Source: Prosopocoilus inquinatus (lineage: Eukaryota; Arthropoda; Insecta; Coleoptera; Lucanidae). Taken from it: a DNA stretch of 64,000 bases. The DNA lies in assembly GCA_036172665.1 (NCBI GenBank), contig CM069877.1, forward strand, positions 25,197,001 to 25,261,000, read 5' to 3'. How positions within the stretch are numbered: position 1 is the stretch's first letter; every line of letters starts with the position of its first letter. Both the position numbers and the translations under genes were made by a program. Positions 40,330 to 54,800 of this stretch are shown in pieces. The notes below the pieces were generated by a model. It did no database searches, was not told where the DNA came from, and saw only the letters and a program-made list of their open reading frames with translations.

Positions 40330-42261
40330 TCAAAACTATTTCCAGCTTCTGCTGAGTTCGAGAACTTCGTATCTCATATCAGAGTTACTGGAGTCCATCG
40401 GAACGCCAAATAACATAGTAGATAAGTAAGGATCGATTAGATACATCACAGGAACAACGCTAATACGTGTTGTTTCGTTCAAAACTATTTCCAGCTTCTG
40501 CTGTGTTCGAGAACATCGTATCTCACATCAGAGTTACTGGAGTCCATCGTAACGTCAAATAACATGACAGATAAGTAAGGATCGATTAGATACATCACAG
40601 GTACAATGCTAATACGTGTCGTTTCGTTCAAAACTATTTCCAGCTTCTGCTGAGTTCGAGAACTTCGTATCTCATATCAGAGTTACTGGAGTCCGTTGAA
40701 ACGTCAAATAACATAGTAGATAAGTAAGGATCGATTAGATACATCACTGGAACAACGCTAATACCTGTTGTCTCGTTCAAAACTATTTCCAGCCCCTGTT
40801 GAGTCCGAGAACTTCGTATCTCACATCAGAGTTACTGGAGTCCATCATAACGTCAAATAACATGATAGATAAGTAAGGATCGATACATCACAGGAACAGC
40901 GCTAATACGTGTTGTTTCGTTCAATACTATTTCCAGCTTCTGCTGCGTCCGAGAACATCGTATCTCACATCAGCGTTACTGGAGTCCGTTGAAACGTCAA
41001 ATAACATGGTAGATAAGTAAGGATAGATTAGACACATCACAGGAACAGCGCTAATACGTGTTGTTTCGTTCAAAACTATTTCCAGCTTCTGCTGCGTCCG
41101 AAAACATCGTATCCCACATCAGAGTTACTGGACTCCATCGTAACGTCAAATAACATGATAGATAAGTAAGGATCGATTAGATACATCACAGGAAAAACGC
41201 TAATATGTGTTGTTTCGTTCAAAACTATTTCCAGCTTCTGCTGCGTCCGAGAACTTCGTATCTCACATCAGAGTTACTAGGTTTCGTTGAAACGTCAAAT
41301 AACATAGTAGGTAAGTAAGGATCGATTAGAAACATCACAGGAACAACGCCAATACGTGTTGTTTCGTTCAAAACTATTTTCAGCTTCTGCTGCGTCCGAA
41401 CACTTCGTATCTCGCATCAGCGTTACTGGAGTCCGTTGAAACGTCAAATAACATAGTAGATAAGTAAGGATCGATTAGATACATCACAGGAACAACGCTA
41501 ATACGTGTTACTTCGTTCAAAACTATTTCCAGCTTCTGCTGCGTCCGAACACTTCGTATCTCACATCAGAGTTACTGGAGTCCATCGTAACGTCAAATAA
41601 CATGATAGATAAGTAAGGATCGATTAGATACATCACAGGAACAGCGCTAATACGTATTGTTTCGTTCAATACTATTTCCAGGTTCTGCTGCGTCCGAGAA
41701 CATCGTATCTCACATCAGCGTTACTGGAGTCCGTTGAAACGTCAAATAACATAGTAGATAAGTAAGGATCGATTAGATACATCACAGGAACAACGCTAAT
41801 ACGTGTTGTTTCGTTCAAAACTATTTCCAGCTTCAGCTGCTTCCGAGAACTTTGTATCTCGCATCAGCGTTACTTTAGTCCGTTGAAACGTCAAATAACA
41901 TGATAGATAAGTAACGATCGATTAGACACATCACAGGAACAGCGCTAATACATGTTGTTTCGTTCAAAACTATTTCCAGCTTCTGCTGCGTCCGAAAACA
42001 TCGTATCCCACATCAGAGTTACTGGAGTCCATCGTAACGTCAAATAACATGATAGATAAGTAAGGATCGATTAGATACATCACAGGAACAACGCCAATAC
42101 GTGTTGTTTCGTTCAAAACTATTTCCAGTTTCTGCTGCGTCCGAGAACTTCATATCTCACATCAGCGTTACTTGAGTGCGTTGAAACGTCAAATAATATA
42201 GTAGATAAGTAAGGATCGACTAGATACATTACAGGAATAACGCTAATACGTGCTGTTTCGT
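40330..42261. repeat. Thirteen-monomer HOR, 1932 bp, copy 1
   Basis: The period is 13 x 149 minus 5 because each copy holds one 144-mer (40877 here, 42809 next). Landmarks are the ACCTGTTGTC monomer at 40757 and 42689 and GTACAATG at 40600 and 42532. The unit runs from a GCTGAGTTCG...CATATCAG monomer to a GGAATAACG...GTGCTG monomer. Edges are good to roughly one monomer. Confidence 0.87.
40877..41020. repeat. 144-bp monomer, copy 7
   Basis: This is the same 5-bp deletion, in the first copy of the 1932-bp HOR. Confidence 0.92.
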
Positions 42262-44193
42262 TCAAAACTATTTCCAGCTTCTGCTGAGTTCGAGAACTTC
42301 GTATCTCATATCAGAGTTACTGGAGTCCATCGGAACGCCAAATAACATAGTAGATAAGTAAGGATCGATTAGATACATCACAGGAACAACGCTAATACGT
42401 GTTGTTTCGTTCAAAACTATTTCCAGCTTCTGCTGAGTTCGAGAACATCGTATCTCACATCAGAGTTACTGGAGTCCATCGTAACGTCAAATAACATGAC
42501 AGATAAGTAAGGATCGATTAGATACATCACAGGTACAATGCTAATACGTGTCGTTTCGTTCAAAACTATTTCCAGCTTCTGCTGAGTTCGAGAACTTCGT
42601 ATCTCATATCAGAGTTACTGGAGTCCGTTGAAACGTCAAATAACATAGTAGATAAGTAAGGATCGATTAGATACATCACTGGAACAACGCTAATACCTGT
42701 TGTCTCGTTCAAAACTATTTCCAGCCCCTGTTGAGTCCGAGAACTTCGTATCTCACATCAGAGTTACTGGAGTCCATCATAACGTCAAATAACATGATAG
42801 ATAAGTAAGGATCGACACATCACAGGAACAGCGCTAATACGTGTTGTTTCGTTCAATACTATTTCCAGCTTCTGCTGCGTCCGAGAACATCGTATCTCAC
42901 ATCAGCGTTACTGGAGTCCGTTGAAACGTCAAATAACATGGTAGATAAGTAAGGATAGATTAGACACATCACAGGAACAGCGCTAATACGTGTTGTTTCG
43001 TTCAAAACTATTTCCAGCTTATGCTGCGTCCGAAAACATCGTATCCCACATCAGAGTTACTGGAGTCCATCGTAACGTCAAATAACATGATAGATAAGTA
43101 AGGATCGATTAGATACATCACAGGAAAAACGCTAATATGTGTTGTTTCGTTCAAAACTATTTCCAGCTTCTGCTGCGTCCGAGAACTTCGTATCTCACAT
43201 CAGAGTTACTAGGTTTCGTTGAAACGTCAAATAACATAGTAGGTAAGTAAGGATCGATTAGAAACATCACAGGAACAACGCCAATACGTGTTGTTTCGTT
43301 CAAAACTATTTTCAGCTTCTGCTGCGTCCGAACACTTCGTATCTCGCATCAGCGTTACTGGAGTCCGTTGAAACGTCAAATAACATAGTAGATAAGTAAG
43401 GATCGATTAGATACATCACAGGAACAACGCTAATACGTGTTACTTCGTTCAAAACTATTTCCAGCTTCTGCTGCGTCCGAACACTTCGTATCTCACATCA
43501 GAGTTACTGGAGTCCATCGTAACGTCAAATAACATGATAGATAAGTAAGGATCGATTAGATACATCGCAGGAACAGCGCTAATACGTATTGTTTCGTTCA
43601 ATACTATTTCCAGGTTCTGCTGCGTCCGAGAACATCGTATCTCACATCAGCGTTACTGGAGTCCGTTGAAACGTCAAATAACATAGTAGATAAGTAAGGA
43701 TCGATTAGATACATCACAGGAACAACGCTAATACGTGTTGTTTCGTTCAAAACTATTTCCAGCTTCAGCTGCTTCCGAGAACTTTGTATCTCGCATCAGC
43801 GTTACTTTAGTCCGTTGAAACGTCAAATAACATGATAGATAAGTAACGATCGATTAGACACATCACAGGAACAGCGCTAATACATGTTGTTTCGTTCAAA
43901 ACTATTTCCAGCTTCTGCTGCGTCCGAAAACATCGTATCCCACATCAGAGTTACTGGAGTCCATCGTAACGTCAAATAACATGATAGATAAGTAAGGATC
44001 GATTAGATACATCACAGGAACAACGCCAATACGTGTTGTTTCGTTCAAAACTATTTCCAGTTTCTGCTGCGTCCGAGAACTTCATATCTCACATCAGCGT
44101 TACTTGAGTGCGTTGAAACGTCAAATAATATAGTAGATAAGTAAGGATCGACTAGATACATTACAGGAATAACGCTAATACGTGCTGTTTCGT
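42262..44193. repeat. Thirteen-monomer HOR, 1932 bp, copy 2
   Basis: This is the second tandem copy at offset 1932. Differences seen by eye include GGATCGACACATC for GGATCGATACATC at the 144-mer (42809), CAGCTTATGCTG near 43020 and TACATCGCAGG near 43566. The copy ends where a GCTGCGTCCG monomer follows GTGCTG instead of GCTGAGTTCG. Confidence 0.86.
42809..42952. repeat. 144-bp monomer, copy 8
   Basis: This is the same 5-bp deletion, 1932 bp after copy 7. It has a private T-to-C change (GGATCGACACATC) that destroys its ATCGAT site. Confidence 0.92.
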
Positions 44194-45783
44194 TCAAAAC
44201 TATTTCCAGCTTCTGCTGCGTCCGAGAACTTCGTATCTCATATCAGCGTTACTGGAGTCCGTTGAAACGTCAAATAACATAATAGATAAGTAAGGATCGA
44301 TTAGATACATCACAGGAACAACGCTAATACGTGTTGTTTCGATCAAAACTATTTCCAGCTTCTGCTGAGTCCGAGAACTTCGTGTCTCACATCAGAGTTA
44401 CTGGAGTCCGTTGAAACGCCAAATAACATGATAGATGAGTGAGGATCGATTAGATACATCACAGGAACAACGCTAATACGTGTTGTTTCGTTCAAAACTA
44501 TTTCCAGCTTCTGCTGCGTCCGAAAACTATCTATCTCTCATCAGACATACCGGAGTCCATCCAAACGTCAAATAACATGATAGATGAGTAAGGATCGATT
44601 AGATACATCACAGGAACAACGCTAATACGTGTTGTGTCGTTCAAAACTATTTCCAGCTTCTGCTGAGTCCGAGAACATCGTATCTCACATCAGAGTTACT
44701 GGAGTCCGTTGAAACGCCAAATAACATGATAGATGAGTAAGGATCGATTAGATACATCACAGGAACAACGCTAATGCGTGTTGTTTCATTTAAAACTATT
44801 TCCAGCTCCCGCTGCGTCCAAAACCTTCATATCTCACATCAGAGTTACTAGAGTCCATCGAAACGTCAAATAACATGATAGACAAGTAAGGATCGATTAG
44901 ATACCGCACAGGAACAACGCTAATGCGTGTTGTTTCGTTTAAAACTATTTCCAGCTTCAGCTGCGTCCGAGAACTTCGTATCTCACATCAAAGTTACTGG
45001 AGTCCATCGAAACGCCAAATAACATGATAGATGATTAAGGATCGATTAGATACATCACAGGAACAACGCTAATGCGTGTTGTTTCGTTTAAAACTATTTC
45101 TAGCTTCAGCTGCGTCCGAGAACTTCGTATCTCACATCAAAGTTACTGAAGTCCATCGAAACGCCAAATAACATAGTAGATAAGTAAGGTTCGATTAGAT
45201 ACTTCACAGGAACAACGCTAATAGGTGTTGTTTCGTTCAAAACTATTTCCAGCTTCTGCTGCGTCCGAAAACTTCGTATCTCATATCGGAGTTACTGGAG
45301 TCCATCGTAACGTCAAATAACATGATAGATAAATAAGAATCGATTAGATAAATCACAGGAACAACTCTAATACGTGTTGTTTCGTTCAAAACTATTTCCA
45401 GCTTCTGCTGAGTTCGAGAACTTCGTATCTCATATCAGAGTTACTGGAGTCCGTTGAAACGTCAAATAACATAGTAGATGAGTAAGGATCGATTAGATAC
45501 ATCACAGGAACAACGCTAATACGTGTTATTTCATTTAAAACTATTTCCAGCTTCAGCTGCGTCCGAGTACTTCGTATCTCACATCAAAGTTACTGGAGTC
45601 CATCGGAACGCCAAATAACATAGTAGATAAGTAAGGATCGATTAGATACATCACACGAACAACGCTAATACGTGTTGTTTCGTTCAAAACTATTTCCAGC
45701 TTCTGCTGAGTTCGAGAACATCGTATCTCACATCAGAGTTACTGGAGTCCATCGTAACGTCAAATAACATGACAGATAAGTAA
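44194..45783. repeat. X-type block resembling a shortened short unit
   Basis: Class order matches the X units upstream of each chimera, offset about 27,461 from 16.4-17.1 kb and 27,312 from 17.3 kb. That puts it three monomers short of U4 by the time the chimera at 45784 is reached. AATAGGTG lies 603 bp before the chimeric open-frame start, against 901 bp in U1-U4, so two of the missing AATGCG monomers come from this interval. Confidence 0.82.
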
Positions 45784-46012
45784 GGATCGATTAGATACAT
45801 CACAGGTACAATGCTAATACGTGTCGTTTCGTTCAAAACTATTTCCAGCTTCTGCTGACTTCGAGAACTTCGTATCTCATATCAGGAACAACGCTAATAC
45901 GTGTTGTTTCGTTCAATACTATTTCCAGCTTCTGCTGCGTCCGAGAACATCGTATCTCACATCAGCGTTACTGGAGTCCGTTGAAACGTCAAATAACATG
46001 GTAGATAAGTAA
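45784..46012. repeat. 69-bp-deleted chimeric monomer pair, copy 6
   Basis: This copy has the same junction and the GCTGACTTCG allele, exactly 27,014 bp after copy 5. It marks the start of the displaced duplicate of the X block. Confidence 0.93.
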
Positions 46013-47660
46013 GGATCGATTAGACACATCACAGGAACAGCGCTAATACATGTTGTTTCGTTCAAAACTTTTTCCAGCTTCTGCTGCGTCCGAAAACATC
46101 GTATCCCACATCAGAGTTACTGGAGTCCATCGTAACGTCAAATAACATGATAGATAAGTAAGGATCGATTAGATACATCACAGAAACAACGCCAATACGT
46201 GTTGTTTCGTTCAAAACTATTTCCAGTTTCTGCTGCGTCCGAGAACTTCATATCTCACATCAGCGTTACTTGAGTGCGTTGAAACGTCAAATAATATAGT
46301 AGATAAGTAAGGATCGACTAGATACATTACAGGAATAACGCTAATACGTGCTGTTTCGTTCAAAACTATTTCCAGCTTCTGCTGCGTCCGAGAACATCGT
46401 ATCTCATATCAGCGTTACTGGAGTCCGTTGAAACGTCAAATAACATAATAGATAAGTAAGGATCGATTAGATACATCACAGGAACAACGCTAATACGTGT
46501 TGTTTCGTTCAAAACTATTTCCAGCTTCTGCTGAGTCCGAGAACTTCGTGTCTCACATCAGAGTTACTGGAGTCCGTTGAAACGCCAAATAACATGATAG
46601 ATGAGTGAGGATCGATTAGATACATCACAGGAACAACGCTAATACGTGTTGTTTCGTTCAAAACTATTTCCAGCTTCTGCTGCGTCCGAAAACTATGTAT
46701 CTCTCATCAGACATACCGGAGTCCATCCAAACGTCAAATAACATGATCGATGAGTAAGGATCGATTAGATACATCACAGGAACAACGCTAATGCGTGTTG
46801 TTTCATTTAAAACTATTTCCAGCTCCCGCTGCGTCCAAAAACTTCGTATCTCACATCAGAGTTACTAGAGTCCATCGAAACGTCAAATCACATGATAGGT
46901 AAGTAAGGATCGATTAGATACAGCACAGGAACAACGCTAATGCGTGTTGTTTCGTTTAAAACTATTTCCAGCTTCAGCTGCGTCCGAGTACTTCGTATCT
47001 CACATCAAAGTTACTGGAGTCCATCGGAACGCCAAATAACATAGTAGATAAGTAAGGATCGATTAGATACATCACAGGAACAACGCTAATACGTGTTGTT
47101 TCGTTCAAAACTATTTCCAGCTTCTGCTGAGTTCGAGAACATCGTATCTCACATCAGAGTTACTGGAGTCCATCGTAACGTCAAATAACATGACAGATAA
47201 GTAAGGATCGATTAGATACATCACAGGTACAATGCTAATACGTGTCGTTTCGTTCAAAACTATTTCCAGCTTCAGCTGCGTCCGAGAACTTCGTATCTCA
47301 CATCAAAGTTACTGGAGTCCATCGAAACGCCAAATAACATGATAGATGAGTAAGGATCGATTAGATACATCACAGGAACAACGCTAATGCGTGTTGTTTC
47401 GTTTAAAACTATTTCTAGCTTCAGCTGCGTCCGAGAACTTCCTATCTCACATCAAAGTTACTGGAGTCCATCGAAACGCCAAATAACATGATAGATGAGT
47501 AAGGATCGATTAGATACATCACAGGAACAACGCTAATGCGTGTTGTTTCGTTTAAAACTATTTCCAGCTTCTGCTGCGTCCGAAAATTTCGTATCTCACA
47601 TTAGAGTTACTGGAGTCCATCGAAACGTCAAATAACATGATAGATGAGTAAGGATCGATT
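45784..47660. repeat. X block copy II, leading part
   Basis: The block opens with the only 69-bp-deleted chimera outside 3.8-19 kb, and it follows 18770-20646 at a constant offset of 27,014. Shared rare changes include AAATCACATGATAGG (46885) and AACTTCCTATC (near 47436). A few private changes were seen, such as AACTTTTTCC near 46067. Confidence 0.88.
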
Positions 47661-50600
47661 AGATACATTACAGGAACAACGCTAATACGTGTTATTTCAT
47701 TTAAAACTATTTCCAGCTTCAGCTGCGTCCGAGAACTTCGTATCTCACATCAAAGTTACTGGAGTCCATCGTAACGTCAAATAACATGACAGATAAGTAA
47801 GGATCGATTAGATACATCACAGGTACAATGCTAATACGTGTCGTTTCGTTCAAAACTATTTCCAGCTTCTGCTGAGTTCGAGAACTTCGTATCTCATATC
47901 AGAGTTACTGGAGTCCGTTGAAACGTCAAATAACATAGTAGATAAGTAAGGATCGATTAGATACATCACAGGAACAACGCTAATGCGTGTTGTTTCGTTC
48001 AAAACTATTTCCAGCTTCTGCTGCGTCCGAAAATTTCTTATCTCACATCGGAGTTACTGGAGTCCATCGTAACGTCAAGTAACATGATAGATAAATAAGG
48101 ATCGATTAGATAAATCACAGGAACAACGCTAATACGTGTTGTTTCGTTCAAAACTATTTATAGCTTCTGCTGAGTTCGAGAACTTCGTATCTCATATCAG
48201 AGTTACTGGAGTCCGTTGAAACGTCAAGTAACATAGTAGATAAGTAAGGATCGATTAGATACATCACAGGAACAACGCTAATGCGTGTTGTTTCGTTCAA
48301 AGCTATTTCCAGCTTCTGCTGCGTCCGAGAACATCGTATCTCACATCAGCGTTACTGGAGTCCGTTGAAACGTCAAATAACATGGTAGATAAGTAAGGAT
48401 CGATTAGACACATCACAGGAACAGCGCTAATACGTGTTGTTTCGTTCAAAACTATTTCCAGCTTCTGCTGCGTCCGAAAACATCGTATCCCACATCAGAG
48501 TTACTGGAGTCCATCGTAACGTCAAATAACATGATAGATAAGTAAGGATCGATTAGATACATCACAGGAACAACGCCAATACGTGTTGTTTCGTTCAATA
48601 CTATTTCCAGCTTCTGCTGCGTCCGAGAACATCGTATCTCACATCAGCGTTACTGGAGTCCGTTGAAACGTCAAATAACATGGTAGATAAGTAAGGATCG
48701 ATTAGACACATCACAGGAACAGCGCTAATACGTGTTGTTTCGTTCAAAACTATTTCCAGCTTCTGCTGCGTCCGAAAACATCGTATCCCACATCAGAGTT
48801 ACTGGAGTCCATCGTAACGTCAAATAACATGATAGATAAGTAAGGATCGATTAGATACATCACAGGAACAACGCCAATACGTGCCGTTTCGTTCAAAACT
48901 ATTTCCAGCTTCTGCTGCGTCCGAAAACTTCGTATCTCACATCAGAGTTACTGGTGTCCGTTGAAACGTCAAGTAACGTAGTAGATAAGTAAGGATCGAT
49001 TAGATACTTCACAGGAACAACGCTAATACGTGTTGTTTCGTTCAAAACTATTTCCAGCCCCTGTTGAGTTCGAGAACTTCGTATCTCACATCAGCGTTAC
49101 TGGAGTCCGTTGAGACGTCAAATAACATAGTAGATAAGTAAGGATCGACTATATACATTACAGGAATAACGCTAATACGTGCTGTTTCGTTCAAAACTAT
49201 TTCCAGCTTCTGCTGCGTCCGAAAATTTCGTATCTCACATCAGCGTTACTGGAGTCCGTTGAAACGTCAAATAACATAATAGATAAGTAAGGATCGATTA
49301 GATACATCACAGGAACAACGCTAATGCGTGTGGTTTCATTTGAAAATATTTCCAGCTCCCGCTGCGTCCAAAAACTTCGTATCTCACATCAGAGTTACTA
49401 GAGTCCATCGAAACGTCAAATAACATGATAGATAAGTAAGGATCGATTAGATACAGCACAGGAACAACGCTAATGCGTGTTGTTTCGTTTAAAACTATTT
49501 CCAGCTTCAGCTGCGTCCGAGAACTTCGTATCTCACATCAAAGTTACTGGAGTCCATCGAAACGCCAAATAACATGATAGATGAGTAAGGATCGATTAGA
49601 TACATCACAGGAACAACGCTAATGCGTGTTGTTTCGTTTAAAACTATTTCTAGCTTCAGCTGCGTCCGAGAACTTCGTATCCCACATCAAAGTTACTGGA
49701 GTCCATCGAAACGCCAAATAACATAGTAGATAAGTAAGGATCGATTAGATACTTCACAGGAACAACGCTAATACGTGTTGTTTCGTTCAAAACTATTTCC
49801 AGCTTCTGCTGAGTTCGAGAACATCGTATCTCACATCAGAGTTACTGGAGTCCATCGTAACGTCAAATAACATGATAGATAAGTAAGGATCGATTAGATA
49901 CAGCACAGGAACAACGCTAATGCGTGTTGTTTCGTTTAAAACTATTTCCAGCTTCTGCTGCGTCCGAAAACTTCGTATCTCACATCCGAGTTACTGGAGT
50001 GCATCGTAACGTCAAGTAACATGATAGATAAATAAGGATCGATTATATAAATCACAGGAACAACGCTAATACGTGTTGTTTCGTTCAAAACTATTTCCAG
50101 CTTCTGCTGAGTTCGAGAACTTCGTATCTCATATCAGAGTTACTGGAGTCCGTTGAAACGTCAAATAACATAGTAGATAAGTAAGGATCGATTAGATACA
50201 TCATAGGAACAACGCTAATGCGTGCTGTTTCGTTTAAAACTATTTCCAGCTTCAGCTGCGTCCGAGAACTTCGTATCTCACATCAAAGTTACTGGAGTCC
50301 ATCGAAACGCCAAATAACATGATAGATGAGTAAGGATCGATTAGATACATCACAGGAACAACGCTAATACGTGTTATTTCATTTAAAACTATTTCCAGCT
50401 TCAGCTGCGTCCGAGTACTTCGTATCTCACATCAAAGTTACTGGAGTCCATCGGAACGCCAAATAACATAGTAGATAAGTAAGGATCGATTAGATACATC
50501 ACACGAACAACGCTAATACGTGTTGTTTCGTTCAAAACTATTTCCAGCTTCTGCTGAGTTCGAGAACTTCGTATCTCATATCAGAGTTACTGGAGTCCGT

Positions 50601-51832
50601 TGAAACGTCAAATAACGTAGTAGATAAGTAAGGATCGATTAGATTCATCATAGGAACAACGCTAATGCGTGTTGTTTCGTTTAAATCTATTTCCAGCTTC
50701 AGCTGCGTCCGAGAACTTCGTATCTCACATCAAAGTTACTGGAGTCCATCGAAACGCCAAATAACATGATAGATGAGTAAGGATCGATTAGATACATCAC
50801 AGGAACAACGCTAATACGTGTTATTTCATTTAAAACTATTTCCAGCTTCAGCTGCGTCCGAGTACTTCGTATCTCACATCAAAGTTACTTGAGTCCATCG
50901 AAACGCCAAATAACATGATAGATAAATAAGAATCGATTAGATAAATCACAGGAACAACGCTAATACGTGTTGTTTCGTTCAAAACTATTTCTAGCTTCTG
51001 CTGAGTTCGAGAACATCGTATCTCACATCAGAGTTACTGGAGTCCATCGTAATGTCAAATAACATGACAGATAAGTAAGGATCGATTAGATACATCACAG
51101 GTACAATGCTAATACGTGTCGTTTCGTTCAAAATTATTTCCAGCTTCTGCTGATTTCGAGAACTTCGTATCTCATATCAGAGTTACTGGAGTCAGTTGAA
51201 ACGTCAAATAACATAGTAGATAAGTAAGGATCGATTAGATACATCATAGGAACAACGCTAATGCGTGTTGTTTCGTTTAAAACTATTTCCAGCTTCAGCT
51301 GCGTCCGAGAACTTCGTATCTCACATCAAAGTTACTGGAGTCCATCAAAACGCCAAATAACATGAAAGATGAGTAAGGATCGATTAGATACATCACGGGA
51401 ACAACGCTAATGCGTGTTGTTTCGTTTAAAACTATTTCTAGCTTCAGCTGCGTCCGAGAAGTTCGTATCTCACATCAAAGTTACTGGAGTTCATCGAAAC
51501 GCCAAATAACATGATAGATGAGTAAGGATCGATTAGATACATCACAGGAACAACGCTAATGCGTGTTGTTTCGTTTAAAACTATTTCCAGCTTCTGCTGC
51601 GTCCGAAAATTTCGTATCTCACATTAGAGTTACTGGAGTCCATCGAAACGTCAAATAACATGATAGATGAGTAAGGATCGATTAGATACATCACAGGAAC
51701 AACGCTAATACGTGTTGTTTCGTTTAAAACTATTTCCAGCTTCTGCTGCGTCCGAAAATTTCGTATCTCACATTAGAGTTACTGGAGTCCATCGAAACGT
51801 CAAATAACATGATAGATGAGTAAGGATCGATT
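47661..51832. repeat. 28-monomer HOR, 4172 bp, tandem copy 1
   Basis: The period of 4172 is exactly 28 x 149. Landmarks are AGATACATTACAGG (47661 and 51833), TATTTATAGC (48154 and 52326) and GTACAATG (47822 and 51994; 51100 and 55272). Rare shared changes include TTTGAAAATATTTCC, GAGTCAGTTG, CATGAAAGATGAG and GAGTTCATCG. The single difference I noticed is TTTAAATCTATT near 50687 versus TTTAAAACTATT in copy 2. Confidence 0.92.
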
Positions 51833-54800
51833 AGATACATTACAGGAACAACGCTAATACGTGTTATTTCATTTAAAACTATTTCCAGCTTCAGCTGCGT
51901 CCGAGAACTTCGTATCTCACATCAAAGTTACTGGAGTCCATCGTAACGTCAAATAACATGACAGATAAGTAAGGATCGATTAGATACATCACAGGTACAA
52001 TGCTAATACGTGTCGTTTCGTTCAAAACTATTTCCAGCTTCTGCTGAGTTCGAGAACTTCGTATCTCATATCAGAGTTACTGGAGTCCGTTGAAACGTCA
52101 AATAACATAGTAGATAAGTAAGGATCGATTAGATACATCACAGGAACAACGCTAATGCGTGTTGTTTCGTTCAAAACTATTTCCAGCTTCTGCTGCGTCC
52201 GAAAATTTCTTATCTCACATCGGAGTTACTGGAGTCCATCGTAACGTCAAGTAACATGATAGATAAATAAGGATCGATTAGATAAATCACAGGAACAACG
52301 CTAATACGTGTTGTTTCGTTCAAAACTATTTATAGCTTCTGCTGAGTTCGAGAACTTCGTATCTCATATCAGAGTTACTGGAGTCCGTTGAAACGTCAAG
52401 TAACATAGTAGATAAGTAAGGATCGATTAGATACATCACAGGAACAACGCTAATGCGTGTTGTTTCGTTCAAAGCTATTTCCAGCTTCTGCTGCGTCCGA
52501 GAACATCGTATCTCACATCAGCGTTACTGGAGTCCGTTGAAACGTCAAATAACATGGTAGATAAGTAAGGATCGATTAGACACATCACAGGAACAGCGCT
52601 AATACGTGTTGTTTCGTTCAAAACTATTTCCAGCTTCTGCTGCGTCCGAAAACATCGTATCCCACATCAGAGTTACTGGAGTCCATCGTAACGTCAAATA
52701 ACATGATAGATAAGTAAGGATCGATTAGATACATCACAGGAACAACGCCAATACGTGTTGTTTCGTTCAATACTATTTCCAGCTTCTGCTGCGTCCGAGA
52801 ACATCGTATCTCACATCAGCGTTACTGGAGTCCGTTGAAACGTCAAATAACATGGTAGATAAGTAAGGATCGATTAGACACATCACAGGAACAGCGCTAA
52901 TACGTGTTGTTTCGTTCAAAACTATTTCCAGCTTCTGCTGCGTCCGAAAACATCGTATCCCACATCAGAGTTACTGGAGTCCATCGTAACGTCAAATAAC
53001 ATGATAGATAAGTAAGGATCGATTAGATACATCACAGGAACAACGCCAATACGTGCCGTTTCGTTCAAAACTATTTCCAGCTTCTGCTGCGTCCGAAAAC
53101 TTCGTATCTCACATCAGAGTTACTGGTGTCCGTTGAAACGTCAAGTAACGTAGTAGATAAGTAAGGATCGATTAGATACTTCACAGGAACAACGCTAATA
53201 CGTGTTGTTTCGTTCAAAACTATTTCCAGCCCCTGTTGAGTTCGAGAACTTCGTATCTCACATCAGCGTTACTGGAGTCCGTTGAGACGTCAAATAACAT
53301 AGTAGATAAGTAAGGATCGACTATATACATTACAGGAATAACGCTAATACGTGCTGTTTCGTTCAAAACTATTTCCAGCTTCTGCTGCGTCCGAAAATTT
53401 CGTATCTCACATCAGCGTTACTGGAGTCCGTTGAAACGTCAAATAACATAATAGATAAGTAAGGATCGATTAGATACATCACAGGAACAACGCTAATGCG
53501 TGTGGTTTCATTTGAAAATATTTCCAGCTCCCGCTGCGTCCAAAAACTTCGTATCTCACATCAGAGTTACTAGAGTCCATCGAAACGTCAAATAACATGA
53601 TAGATAAGTAAGGATCGATTAGATACAGCACAGGAACAACGCTAATGCGTGTTGTTTCGTTTAAAACTATTTCCAGCTTCAGCTGCGTCCGAGAACTTCG
53701 TATCTCACATCAAAGTTACTGGAGTCCATCGAAACGCCAAATAACATGATAGATGAGTAAGGATCGATTAGATACATCACAGGAACAACGCTAATGCGTG
53801 TTGTTTCGTTTAAAACTATTTCTAGCTTCAGCTGCGTCCGAGAACTTCGTATCCCACATCAAAGTTACTGGAGTCCATCGAAACGCCAAATAACATAGTA
53901 GATAAGTAAGGATCGATTAGATACTTCACAGGAACAACGCTAATACGTGTTGTTTCGTTCAAAACTATTTCCAGCTTCTGCTGAGTTCGAGAACATCGTA
54001 TCTCACATCAGAGTTACTGGAGTCCATCGTAACGTCAAATAACATGATAGATAAGTAAGGATCGATTAGATACAGCACAGGAACAACGCTAATGCGTGTT
54101 GTTTCGTTTAAAACTATTTCCAGCTTCTGCTGCGTCCGAAAACTTCGTATCTCACATCCGAGTTACTGGAGTGCATCGTAACGTCAAGTAACATGATAGA
54201 TAAATAAGGATCGATTATATAAATCACAGGAACAACGCTAATACGTGTTGTTTCGTTCAAAACTATTTCCAGCTTCTGCTGAGTTCGAGAACTTCGTATC
54301 TCATATCAGAGTTACTGGAGTCCGTTGAAACGTCAAATAACATAGTAGATAAGTAAGGATCGATTAGATACATCATAGGAACAACGCTAATGCGTGCTGT
54401 TTCGTTTAAAACTATTTCCAGCTTCAGCTGCGTCCGAGAACTTCGTATCTCACATCAAAGTTACTGGAGTCCATCGAAACGCCAAATAACATGATAGATG
54501 AGTAAGGATCGATTAGATACATCACAGGAACAACGCTAATACGTGTTATTTCATTTAAAACTATTTCCAGCTTCAGCTGCGTCCGAGTACTTCGTATCTC
54601 ACATCAAAGTTACTGGAGTCCATCGGAACGCCAAATAACATAGTAGATAAGTAAGGATCGATTAGATACATCACACGAACAACGCTAATACGTGTTGTTT
54701 CGTTCAAAACTATTTCCAGCTTCTGCTGAGTTCGAGAACTTCGTATCTCATATCAGAGTTACTGGAGTCCGTTGAAACGTCAAATAACGTAGTAGATAAG

